Assembly: GCA_012032575.1 (NCBI GenBank)
Contig: JAAUSP010000127.1
Location: 1-15,434 of the forward strand
Reading direction: 5' to 3'
DNA from: Anaerolineales bacterium
Lineage (GTDB): Bacteria > Chloroflexota > Anaerolineae > 4572-78 > J111
DNA length: 15,434 nucleotides
In this document: piece by piece, positions 1 to 7,341 of the stretch
Position numbering within the stretch: the first letter of the stretch is position 1
Layout of the letters: the number at the start of each line of letters is the position of its first letter
Translations under genes and position numbers: made by a program
The notes under the pieces: generated by a model
Seen by the model: the letters and a program-made list of their open reading frames with translations, nothing else
Databases searched by the model: none
What the model was told of the DNA's origin: nothing

Positions 1-48
1 GGGGACCACTAAAAATGCAGCTTTCATTCAGACTCCTCATAAATTGAG

Positions 49-108
49 CCTCTCCCCAACCCCTCTCCCTGCCAGGGAGAGGGGAGTCGCGCCAGCGACG
101 GGGAGAGG
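49..108. repeat. Palindromic intergenic repeat with three-way-junction fold
   Basis: An outer stem pairs 49-57 (CCTCTCCCC) with 100-108 (GGGGAGAGG), both perfect. Inside it sit a long hairpin, 60-71 with 73-84 (12 bp), and a short hairpin, 86-90 with 95-99 (GTCGC/GCGAC). Together they make a cloverleaf-like three-way junction of about 60 nt. It lies just past the 3' end of the lipoprotein gene. No T-tract follows, so it is not a classical intrinsic terminator. It looks like a REP or MITE-type element; copy number cannot be judged from one window. Confidence 0.7.
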
Positions 109-125
109 TTCTTCAATCCCGTGAG

Positions 126-1580
126 TTACTGTAGTATCTGAATATCCATTTCTACCGTAGTGCTGCTGCCATCCTCGGCGTGGACGATGGCCTGGAGGAG
201 GTATTCGCTGCCAAACTCAATGGGGTCGCCGTTGGGCCATTGATAGTTGTTCGCGGCGAAATTCCAGGCATTGCAATCCGGTTCGCCGCCGCTAAAGGCA
301 CAGTAGGCGGCGCTTTGCTCGGTTCGTTGGTAAACCTCGCCGTTTGGGCCGATGATGCGCATATCAACCCGGTCAATGCCCTCACCATCGTTAACCCCAT
401 CCGCCGAAGCGAATACCTGAAAAATCAGGGCATCGTAGACCACATCGGCGTCTGAATTTGGCGCGGTCTGGACAATTTGGGCGCTCAGGTTTGAGGGTTG
501 GTTCTTCGCCGGCGAGCCTTCGATTCTGAAATTAAAGCGCCAGTTTGCCGGTTCGCTCTCTTTCGGGTTGAAGATGATTTTTACCGAATAACTTCCGTTT
601 TCGATTACTTTGTCATTGTGGGGAGCAGGCCAGCGGTAGTTGTGCTGGTCAAAGACCCAAACCTCACAGATGGGTTCGCCTCCGCCGAAAACACAGTAGC
701 CGGGCGTTCGCTCGGTGCGCTCGTGAACTATCCCCGCATCGTTCCGTATTTCAAAGTGAACGTTGTCAATCCCGGCTCCATCGCTCTGGCCCACCTCTTT
801 ATCAAACGCCACCACCCGAAAAACCAGCCTGTCCCGAAAAACCAGATCGTCAAAATCTAACTGCCCCTGGGCATAACCGGGAAAGACAACATAGCCGTCA
901 ATGTTATCGTTGCCGCCCCCCGGCGGCTCAAAGACCACAAACGACTCCGGAGTGGGTGATGGGGTGGGGGTGGGTTGGACCGGAACCAGGGTTGCCGTCG
1001 GCGTGGCTGTAGGCGGCGGAGGGACTGACACTGGCGGCAAGGCGACAAAATCCACGTTGCAACTTACAAACTGTACGTCAGTGCTGACCCAGCCGGTTTG
1101 ATTGTCGGGCGTTTGCACCTGCACCCACTGCCCGCCGGGGTAGCCGATGGCGCTGAAGCCGATGGGGACCAGCTCGACACCCTGACCAATTGTAGTGATG
1201 GGCGTATAGGCCACCCCCGGTCCGCTGCGCAGATTGAGGGAAGAGGCCACCACCGTACAGGCGGGCGAGGCGGCAGTTTCGGGTGTGAAAGTTGGGGTGG
1301 GAGACGGTGCATTTTCGCTGCCGGGCGTCGGGGCCGACGTATCCGTGACCGGGTCAGGCGTTGAGTTTGGCTCATCCGGGACAGGGGTGGAAGTCGGCTC
1401 GGAGGCAGCCTGGGTGGGGGCAGCTTCGGCGGTGAGGATGGCGGCGGCTGTTTTTTGGACGGCCACCTCGGTCGCAATCAGGTCAGGTTCGGTCGTAGGG
1501 ACTGAGGGGTTGCAGGCAGCCAAAAATAAGGTCAGGCACAGCAGCGTGAGATAATAATTTAGCGGTTGCAGGCGCATCAT
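126..1580 (-). CDS. SH3b-domain surface lipoprotein with duplicated Cys-pair domain
   Basis: The 484-residue protein starts with a lipoprotein signal peptide: a hydrophobic stretch at residues 9-20 and a lipobox ending LAAC at Cys23. It is therefore expected to be lipid-anchored outside the membrane. A Pro/Thr/Ser-rich linker (about 55-105) leads to a bacterial SH3 domain (about 107-174, with the typical LNLRSGPG segment), which usually binds cell wall or peptides. A second Pro/Thr linker (about 182-212) follows. The C-terminal half holds two related units, about 245-340 and 380-470, each with YC-x-F-x-GGEP-x-C and a following W..F....Y.WP (Cys296/305 and Cys427/436). I do not recognise that unit as a named family. 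The start ATG overlaps the TPR gene's stop (ATGA at 1577-1580). A GGAGGAG site just upstream would suit the second ATG at 1577 even better. Function is unknown; wall or surface binding is inferred. Confidence 0.85.
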   Translation of the reverse strand: MMRLQPLNYYLTLLCLTLFLAACNPSVPTTEPDLIATEVAVQKTAAAILTAEAAPTQAASEPTSTPVPDEPNSTPDPVTDTSAPTPGSENAPSPTPTFTPETAASPACTVVASSLNLRSGPGVAYTPITTIGQGVELVPIGFSAIGYPGGQWVQVQTPDNQTGWVSTDVQFVSCNVDFVALPPVSVPPPPTATPTATLVPVQPTPTPSPTPESFVVFEPPGGGNDNIDGYVVFPGYAQGQLDFDDLVFRDRLVFRVVAFDKEVGQSDGAGIDNVHFEIRNDAGIVHERTERTPGYCVFGGGEPICEVWVFDQHNYRWPAPHNDKVIENGSYSVKIIFNPKESEPANWRFNFRIEGSPAKNQPSNLSAQIVQTAPNSDADVVYDALIFQVFASADGVNDGEGIDRVDMRIIGPNGEVYQRTEQSAAYCAFSGGEPDCNAWNFAANNYQWPNGDPIEFGSEYLLQAIVHAEDGSSTTVEMDIQILQ

Positions 1581-3274
1581 TGCTCCTCCTGGGTAACAAG
1601 TTTCTCAGCCATACGGTCGGCATAGGGCCGGCAGTAAGTATCAATTATGTTTTTCAGCAGGGCATCGTAAGGGTTCCCCCCACTGAAGGCATCGCCTTGA
1701 GCGATACAGCCGGTATAAGCATCCCTGGCCCTTTGGTACAACGCGGTGATTTCAGTCTGGCGGTCCTGTTTTTCTCGCACCAGGGCCAGTTGGGCGTAAG
1801 CGCCGCCCAGAGCCAGATAAGCGTGACCCAGCGAGCGATGCTGTTTGGTGGCTGAGAGAGGCTGCAAAATGGTTTCAATCTCGCGGATCGCTCCCTCGAA
1901 ATAGCCGCCGGCCTCGACGTACATGCTCGAATTGTCACCCTGGTTATAGCCCAGTTTGTAGAGGGTGTCGCCTTTGAGAAAAGAGGCCACTGCTTTGCCA
2001 AAATGGGCTTCCAGGCTGACGAGTTCTTCGCCGGGCAGTTTGGGGGCATATTCCAAAGCGCTATCGTATTGGGCCAGGGCCAGGTCGGCAGTAATCAGTC
2101 GCGCTTCAAGCGGCTGCTGCTGGGCCTGCTGGTAATACACCCCGCCCAGCCCCAGGTAGGCGCGAGCGTACTCGGGGTTACTGTTCAGCGCTTTTTTAAA
2201 GAGCTTGCGGCGGCGGTTCGCGCCGTCTCGACCGAGTCGAACGCTTTTTGCGCCTGCGACTCGTCGCGGCTGAGAAAAAGAGTCTCCCGGCCAATAAAGT
2301 AGTAGAGGATTTCTTTGCCCTGATTTTTCTCGCCCCAGTCTTGAAGGGCTTGCTCGGCCTGCTGGAAGGTTTCTAATGCCTTATGGGTTTGTCCGGCCAA
2401 ATCCCAGATAAAACCCATCGTAAACCAGCGCAGCGCCCTGGCCCGCAGACTGATCTCCGGCTTGAGTGAGGCGATCAGCACCGGGTCGCTGGTATCGAGG
2501 GGGATAGGGATGGGAATGGGCGCGCCGAGTTGAAACGGGCCTTTCAACTCATCCATCTCGCCGGCCTCGCCTTGCAGCGGCTTGATATAGAATTTGGGGA
2601 CAAAGCTGGCCGGATTTTGGCCGCCCTCCAGCGCGCCGTAAATAACCAGATTGGCTTTGACCCGCCGGGCCAGTTCGGCGGCGGCTTTGTCATCGGCCAC
2701 CAGGCCGAGTTTGACATTTTTGGCGGCCAGTTCCGGGCCGTCGTACCAGACCTGCACTTCAAACTGTTGGGGCAGGGCTTTGATCTCGTTCTGTAATTCG
2801 CTAAAAATCCAGCGGCCAAGCTGCTGGCCGTCGGGTGAGGCAACGGGGCTGCCGTCAGGGCCTTGCCGGCCGATCTCGGCGATGGCGATGTTAAAGTCGC
2901 CGTTCATCTGGGAAGGAGTGGGGACAGGGGTGGAGGTGGGAGTCGGCGGGGGTGCAGCCAGGCGATAGGAGATGAAGCCCAGCAGCCCCAGCATGCTCAA
3001 GGCCACAATTACCAGCGGCAGCGTGGGAACGGGAATAATGTTGGCTCGATTGTAGTTGTGGTTGATGTTGAGCGAGTCAAGCTGTTCAAAAAGCTGTTCG
3101 TCCGAAAGGTCGCCGGCCAATTTTGACTCAACCAGGGTAATGGCAGTCTGGTGGTCGTCAATCTGATTGAGGAGTTCCAGGGGCGTATTGCCGCCAAATT
3201 TGCTCGCGCTCGTGCAGGATATTCAAATCTTTGTGGAGCCGTTTGAGGAATCGTTTAAGTTTGGTTTCGCTCAA
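1577..3274 (-). CDS. Membrane-anchored TolB-like/TPR protein (two frameshifts in this sequence)
   Basis: Three frame segments join into one protein of about 565 residues. I place the start at a TTG (3274-3272), preceded by GAGG with 9-nt spacing. One extra base near 3201-3203 and one missing base near 2190-2205 break it, and the two cancel in length. Order of parts: a charged helical N-terminus with KFGGNTPLELLNQIDDH (about 25-41), a transmembrane segment (about 82-103), a Pro/Thr linker, an alpha/beta region resembling the TolB N-terminal fold (about 122-250), then TPR-like helices to the end. One TPR unit, KKALNSNPEYARAYLGLG, lies directly on the second break. The N-terminus should be cytoplasmic and the TPR part external. 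It is the first gene of a two-gene unit and its stop overlaps the lipoprotein start. Its role is probably scaffolding or protein-protein interaction; no enzyme motif is seen. Confidence 0.7.
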
Positions 3275-3366
3275 CAGTGACGACCTCAAAATAATGAGCC
3301 AGGCTTGACCCCGGAGTTATTTTTGATTGTAAACAGGGGGAGGTGAAGAGGTTCAGTCTGACAAAA

Positions 3367-3372
3367 ATTATA
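3367..3372 (-). promoter_or_regulatory. Candidate -10 box upstream of the TPR gene
   Basis: A perfect TATAAT on the minus strand lies about 90 nt before the TTG start. The -35 region (TTACAA with a 17-nt spacer) is poor. This is the best promoter candidate in the gap between the MFS and TPR genes. Confidence 0.35.
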
Positions 3373-3412
3373 TCATGGGGGGCGGGCAATTACAATGTGA
3401 GGTTAATGTCGG

Positions 3413-3455
3413 ACGTGTTGCGTGTTGCGTTTATGTTATGCAGGATGCAACACGT
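3413..3455. repeat. Inverted repeat abutting the 3' end of the MFS gene
   Basis: ACGTGTTGC at 3413-3421 is complementary to GCAACACGT at 3447-3455. A second copy of CGTGTTGC at 3421-3428 can pair instead, so the left arm is a tandem GTGTTGC heptamer. The right arm reaches the stop codon of the exporter gene. No T-tract follows on the minus strand, so terminator function is doubtful. Confidence 0.5.
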
Positions 3456-4873
3456 TACCGCAGCGACTCTATCGCCACGCGGGCAGCTTCGGGGCTTGTC
3501 TCCTGCTGGGCAATGCTGGCTAATTCGTCGGCGCGACTTTTTAGGCCCAGAGCCAGAATAATCATGGTAATTGCCACCAGCCCGATGACGCCATAAGCCG
3601 AACTGTAGCCGATGACACCGCCGCCGAAGCTGGCCGCCACCGCTCCGACCAGGGCTGCGCTGGTCAACTGACCCACGCCGGTAAACAGGGTGATGACGGC
3701 TTGCGCGGCGGCTCTTTCTTCGGCCGGGGCTTCGTTGAGCATAATGTAGCGGATCGGCGCGCCCAGCAGGGCCGACATCCCCAGGCCAATCAGAATCCCG
3801 GCAATGAAAAAGGCGGTCCAGCTTTGCGGGAAAAAACTCAACAGCAGGATGCCTGCTGTGAGCAAACCGGCCCCACTCATAATCACTATTTTGGACCCCA
3901 TTTTATCGAGCATGCGTCCGGTAACCGGCGCACCGATTGCCCAGGCCAGCACGACCGGCATAAGCAAAAAGCTGGCCGTGGAGTCGGTCACGGTAAAAGC
4001 CGCCACAGCCAGGGCGGGAATAAAAACAATGCTCGACTCGCCCAGGCCGGCTCCAAATGAGAGCAGGCTGGCCAGCGATAACTGCCGCGAAGCAAACAGG
4101 CTCAGGTTCGAGAGAGGGTCGGCGGCTCGGCGTTCGAGGAAAATAAAAAGAGACAGCAGGACCAGTGCCAGCGCCAGCGAAGGCCACACCCGCAGACTGG
4201 CCACGCTGGCCCAGAAGTTGGCCGAGTCAATTTGGGTCAAGCCATAGGTGAGAAAACTTAGCATCAGGGCCAGAACAAGCATACCCGGCCAATCAAAGGA
4301 GCGGCGGTTGGCCGCCGGCTGGCTGGGCAACAGCGGTGAGGCCAGCACCAGCACGACCAGCGCAATGGGCAGGTTGATGGCAAAGAGCCAGCGCCAATCG
4401 GCCAGCAGCAGCAGCCCACCGATAATTGGCCCGATCATAAAGGCCACCCCAAAGACAGCGCCGATCAACCCCAGGGCGCTGCCCCTTTTTTCGCGGGGAA
4501 AGGTGTCGCCAATCACGGCGGAAGCGACTGGAAAAATGCCGCCGGCGCCTAAGCCCTGAATGGACCGGCCCACCAATACGGCGGCAAAAGAAGGAGCGGC
4601 GGCGACAATCAATGACCCCACCGTAAACAGAATTATATCAGCCAGATAGACGGAGCGCCGACCCCAGCTATCCGATAGTTTGGCCATAAGCGGGGTGCCG
4701 ATCAGGTTGAAAAAAACGTAGATGGTAAAGAGCCAGGTCACGGCTCGATCATCTACCCCAAAATAATCCCGGATAGTCGGCAGGGCCGGGCCGACTATGG
4801 CAATGTCCAGGGCAGCCATAAGCACGCCCACAAACAATACCCCCAACAGCCGATTGCGTTTTTGATCGTCCAT
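3455..4873 (-). CDS. MFS drug exporter of the DHA2 (14-TM, EmrB/QacA-like) type
   Basis: This is a 472-residue, highly hydrophobic protein with about 14 predicted transmembrane helices. The first helix carries LDIAIVGPALPTI, the D1 motif of 14-TM proton antiporters. Motif A follows as AKLSDSWGRRSVYL (about 64-77), and motif C as GVAFMIGPIIGG (about 142-153), which marks exporters. The length suits the DHA2 family. Such proteins sit in the cytoplasmic membrane and expel toxic organic molecules using the proton gradient; the substrate cannot be read from sequence. The ATG is preceded by AGGAG, 11 nt upstream, which overlaps the stop of the PH/DUF1648 gene, so the two are probably co-transcribed and coupled. 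The frame is intact. Confidence 0.9.
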   Translation of the reverse strand: MDDQKRNRLLGVLFVGVLMAALDIAIVGPALPTIRDYFGVDDRAVTWLFTIYVFFNLIGTPLMAKLSDSWGRRSVYLADIILFTVGSLIVAAAPSFAAVLVGRSIQGLGAGGIFPVASAVIGDTFPREKRGSALGLIGAVFGVAFMIGPIIGGLLLLADWRWLFAINLPIALVVLVLASPLLPSQPAANRRSFDWPGMLVLALMLSFLTYGLTQIDSANFWASVASLRVWPSLALALVLLSLFIFLERRAADPLSNLSLFASRQLSLASLLSFGAGLGESSIVFIPALAVAAFTVTDSTASFLLMPVVLAWAIGAPVTGRMLDKMGSKIVIMSGAGLLTAGILLLSFFPQSWTAFFIAGILIGLGMSALLGAPIRYIMLNEAPAEERAAAQAVITLFTGVGQLTSAALVGAVAASFGGGVIGYSSAYGVIGLVAITMIILALGLKSRADELASIAQQETSPEAARVAIESLR

Positions 4874-4888
4874 AAATCCGGGTAGCTC

Positions 4889-5778
4889 CTAAAGCGTTAA
4901 GGTGAGGATGGCCCCCCACAGAAAAACCTGTATAGCCACTGTGCTGCCCCACAAAATATAAGCGGCGACTTTTTCCCAGCGATAAATCAGGCCGCCGAGT
5001 GCCGCATTGATAACAAAGATAGCTGCCCCGGCCAGCGGCAAGGTGAAAAGGGCCGACTTATCGGCGATGCGGTCCGGAACGCCAAAAGCGTTAAAATGAA
5101 TGGGCAGAGAGCGAGGCAGGTCGGTAAAAGTTATGGCCAGATAACCTAACAAGGCTACACAAGCGACTGCGCCCAGACCAAAAAACAACCAGCCCAGCGA
5201 GTCGGTCATAAGGGGATAATTGAAAGGCCAGCTCCGGCGCAGACTCACGGTCCATTGTTGGGTGGGGCCAATGGTCTGGCGGGCTTGCCAGGCGGTCAAG
5301 AAATGGTGAGGCTGATGGGGTGAAATAACATAGGTCTGCTGGGGTGTAACCACCAGAAGGCTTTCGGTCAGAGGGGCGGTAGCAAAATATCTGAGCGGGC
5401 CGTACTCGGCGGATTGACCCCAGCCAAAGCGCAGGCCGGCCACATTAACCCCGCGAAGGAAGGGCCAGTTTCCAGGGTGCTGCCTGAGACAATTTTATTG
5501 ATGCTGTCGAAGGGGATGAGCAGCCGGGCCATGCCCCATTGAATGGCCAGGCCGTTGCGATTGAGGTGATAGTGCAGTTTGAAAGCCACAAATGCCCAAT
5601 AAAGGGCCAATCCTGCCACCCCTACAAGCACCAGCACCCCCACCAGGAGTTTGAAAATATCGGCCAGGTTGGTTTGTAAGGGCAATAAATTGATCAGGAA
5701 AAAGGCAGCCGCGCCGGTGAGTAGGGCTAAGCCCAGCGCAATAAAGCCGCTGCGGGTAGGGTAGGGTTGAAAGTTCAT
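4889..5778 (-). CDS. PH-like/DUF1648 membrane protein (one frameshift)
   Basis: Two frames join near 5445-5460, where one base is missing, to give about 296 residues. The first part has two hydrophobic helices (about 12-33 and 40-64). A bacterial PH-like region follows (LHYHLNRNGLAIQWGMARLLIPFDSI, split here as LHYHLNRNGL plus AIQWGMARLLIPFDSI), then a stretch ending near GPTQQWTVSLRRSWP. The C-terminal part has further transmembrane helices around LPIHFNAFGVPDRI, the hallmark of DUF1648 domains. Function is unknown; PH-like and DUF1648 proteins of this kind are membrane proteins, some linked to envelope stress or regulation. It lies 15 nt upstream of the MFS gene. There is no Shine-Dalgarno site: a heptamer array ends 5 nt before the ATG. 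Confidence 0.7.
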
Positions 5779-5783
5779 AAGTC

Positions 5784-5818
5784 AGGGAGTAGGGAGTAGG
5801 GAGTAGGGAGTAGGGAGT
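5784..5818. repeat. Heptanucleotide tandem repeat, five copies
   Basis: Five perfect copies of AGGGAGT run from 5784 to 5818, followed by a decayed copy. On the minus strand this is a pyrimidine-rich tract that occupies the place where the ribosome binding site of the PH/DUF1648 gene should be. Confidence 0.9.
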
Positions 5819-5865
5819 AGGAGTAAGGAGATTACATTATTGGCTCCTTCTGGTCCTGGTGCCTT

Positions 5866-5937
5866 CGCCTCCTCGCCTCCTCGCGTCTTCACGTCTTCGC
5901 CTCCTCGCGTCTTCGCCTCCTCGTATCCTCGTATCAC
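5866..5937. repeat. Octanucleotide tandem repeat, nine degenerate copies
   Basis: Nine 8-nt units with consensus CGCCTCCT or CGCGTCTT, ending in CGTATCCT and CGTATCAC. The last unit contains the surE stop codon (5934-5936). The perfect CGCCTCCT unit recurs inside ubiE at 13682-13705, so both belong to one repeat family. Confidence 0.85.
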
Positions 5938-6760
5938 AACTCCTCCAGCTTCCAGCGTTTGAGTTCCTCGGTGAAGCGATAGGCGGTGAGGTCGAGGTTG
6001 ATGGGGGTGATGGAAATAAGGTTGTTGGCCAGCGCCCAGATGTCGGTGCCCTGATCGGGGACGCCGTAGGGCGGCAAGCCGCCAATCCAGTAATAGGGCC
6101 GGCCACGCGGGTCTTTGCGGGCGACCAGTTCATCCCGGTACACCCGCTGCCCCAGCCGGGTCAGTTCGACCCCTTTGATGCGCTCCCAGGGGGCACTGGG
6201 GATGTTGACATTGAGCAGCGTGTTGGCCGGCAGTCCTTGCTCCAGCGTTTTTTGGGCCAGACGGGCGCAAAAAGCGGCGATGGGGGTGTAATCAATCCGA
6301 GAATTCTCCATGCGCACGGCTTCGTCGCTGAAGCCGGGGGTGATAGCCAAATCCATCTCTTTTTCTTCAAAATCGCGCGAGATGGCAATGGCCGGTAGTC
6401 CCTCGATGGTGGCCTCGACTGCGGCGGCGACCGTGCCGGAGTAAAAAACATCATAGCCCAGGTTGGCCCCGTGATTGATCCCGGAGACCACCAAATCGGG
6501 TTTAGCGGTCTACCACGCCGAGCATAGCCAGGGCCACACAGTCGGGTGGGGGGGGCGGTGGAAACAAAAGCCTGACTGCCATCGGGCAGGGTGAAGGGAT
6601 CGGCCCGCAGGGGTTTGTGCATGGTTTTGGGATGCCCGGAAGCCGACCAGTTATGGTCGGGGGCAAAGACCAGAGTTTCGGCCACGCTATCCAACGCCTG
6701 TTTGAGTGGAAACAGGGCCGGGGCGTTGATGCCGTCGTCGTTGGTGATAAGAATTAACAT
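5934..6760 (-). CDS. surE: 5'-nucleotidase SurE (two frameshifts)
   Basis: SurE is a metal-dependent nucleoside 5'-monophosphate phosphatase acting in the cytoplasm during stationary phase and stress. The N-terminus LILITNDDGINAPAL carries the metal-binding Asp pair. The second conserved block VVSGINHGANLGYDVFYSGT holds the Asn and Gly residues of the active site. The middle block DCVALAMLGVVDR lies in the third frame. One extra C near the C8/CCC run (about 6540-6553) and one extra base near 6508-6511 (GCTAAACCC on the coding strand) break the gene. Corrected length is 274 residues, normal for the family. The ATG has GAGG 9 nt upstream, overlapping the stop codon of the restriction endonuclease gene, so translation is probably coupled. 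The stop codon lies in the last unit of an octamer array. Confidence 0.9.
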
Positions 6761-6772
6761 AAATTTTTGCCT

Positions 6773-7341
6773 CTACATCGCTATGCCTAAAATCAGTACC
6801 GGAATATCTATGTCAGCCACTCCGCGATGTTCCAAATCCCACACAAACTGCTCGAAATACGAAACTCCAGTTGACATATCATCAGCAAAGCCTTTGAGAG
6901 GCACAATTTCAATACCCACATCAATTACATCTAAGTTATGGAAAATCGTCATCTTGGCACAGACGTTGTAGACCATGAATGCATATTTACCAAACTGTAC
7001 TTCTACACCGACACGGTTTTCACGAAGTCAACTTCTCGAAAAGCTCCTCTTGTGGAGGTCAGGGGCATATAATCGGGGATGTAAAACTGAGTAGGATACT
7101 CACAATAGACTTTGTACTTTTGCCAGCCTCGGTCTCCAAATTCTTTTTTAAACGCCCTGTTTAGTGATCCTGGTTCGTAGAGTATTTTGCCGGGCATAGT
7201 TTTCTCTTTGCTTATTTTGGTTTTATGAACTCCGCTGTCTACTGCGACAATAATTTGTATGACTTCTTGAAGTTCGGCTCCAAATTTTGCCTCAATAATT
7301 TCTTTACCACCTTTGAAAGAATACATCCCCGCAATAATCAC
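6773..7341 (-). CDS. BglII/BstYI-family type II restriction endonuclease (one frameshift)
   Basis: Two frames join at about 7005-7012, where one A is missing from an A run, to give 189 residues. The first part holds TKISKEKTMPGKILYEPGSL (about 41-60), the conserved N-terminal block of BglII-like enzymes. Across the break the protein reads DFVKNRVGVEVQFGKYAFMV, with Asp105, Glu114 and Gln116. The spacing of 9 and 2 residues matches the BglII catalytic set Asp84, Glu93, Gln95. The C-terminal part, DVGIEIVPLK and MSTGVSYFEQ, is also family-typical. It should cut DNA at a palindrome with a GATC core, such as AGATCT or RGATCY; this is inferred from family. The start overlaps the methyltransferase stop by 4 nt (ATGA). 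Base composition is AT-rich compared with neighbours. Whether the gene is truly broken depends on the read data. Confidence 0.88.

Noticed and set aside
1577..3274. TPR gene considered as two or three separate genes
   Set aside because: A TPR motif and the N-terminal module run across the breaks, the two indels cancel, and the internal pieces have no ribosome sites or starts of their own.
5784..5937. Repeat region considered as a CRISPR array
   Set aside because: Units of 7-8 nt follow each other directly without spacers, and no cas genes are present.
5934..6760. surE considered a pseudogene
   Set aside because: All conserved blocks are intact once two extra bases are removed, one of them in or next to a C8 run; several neighbours show the same type of error.
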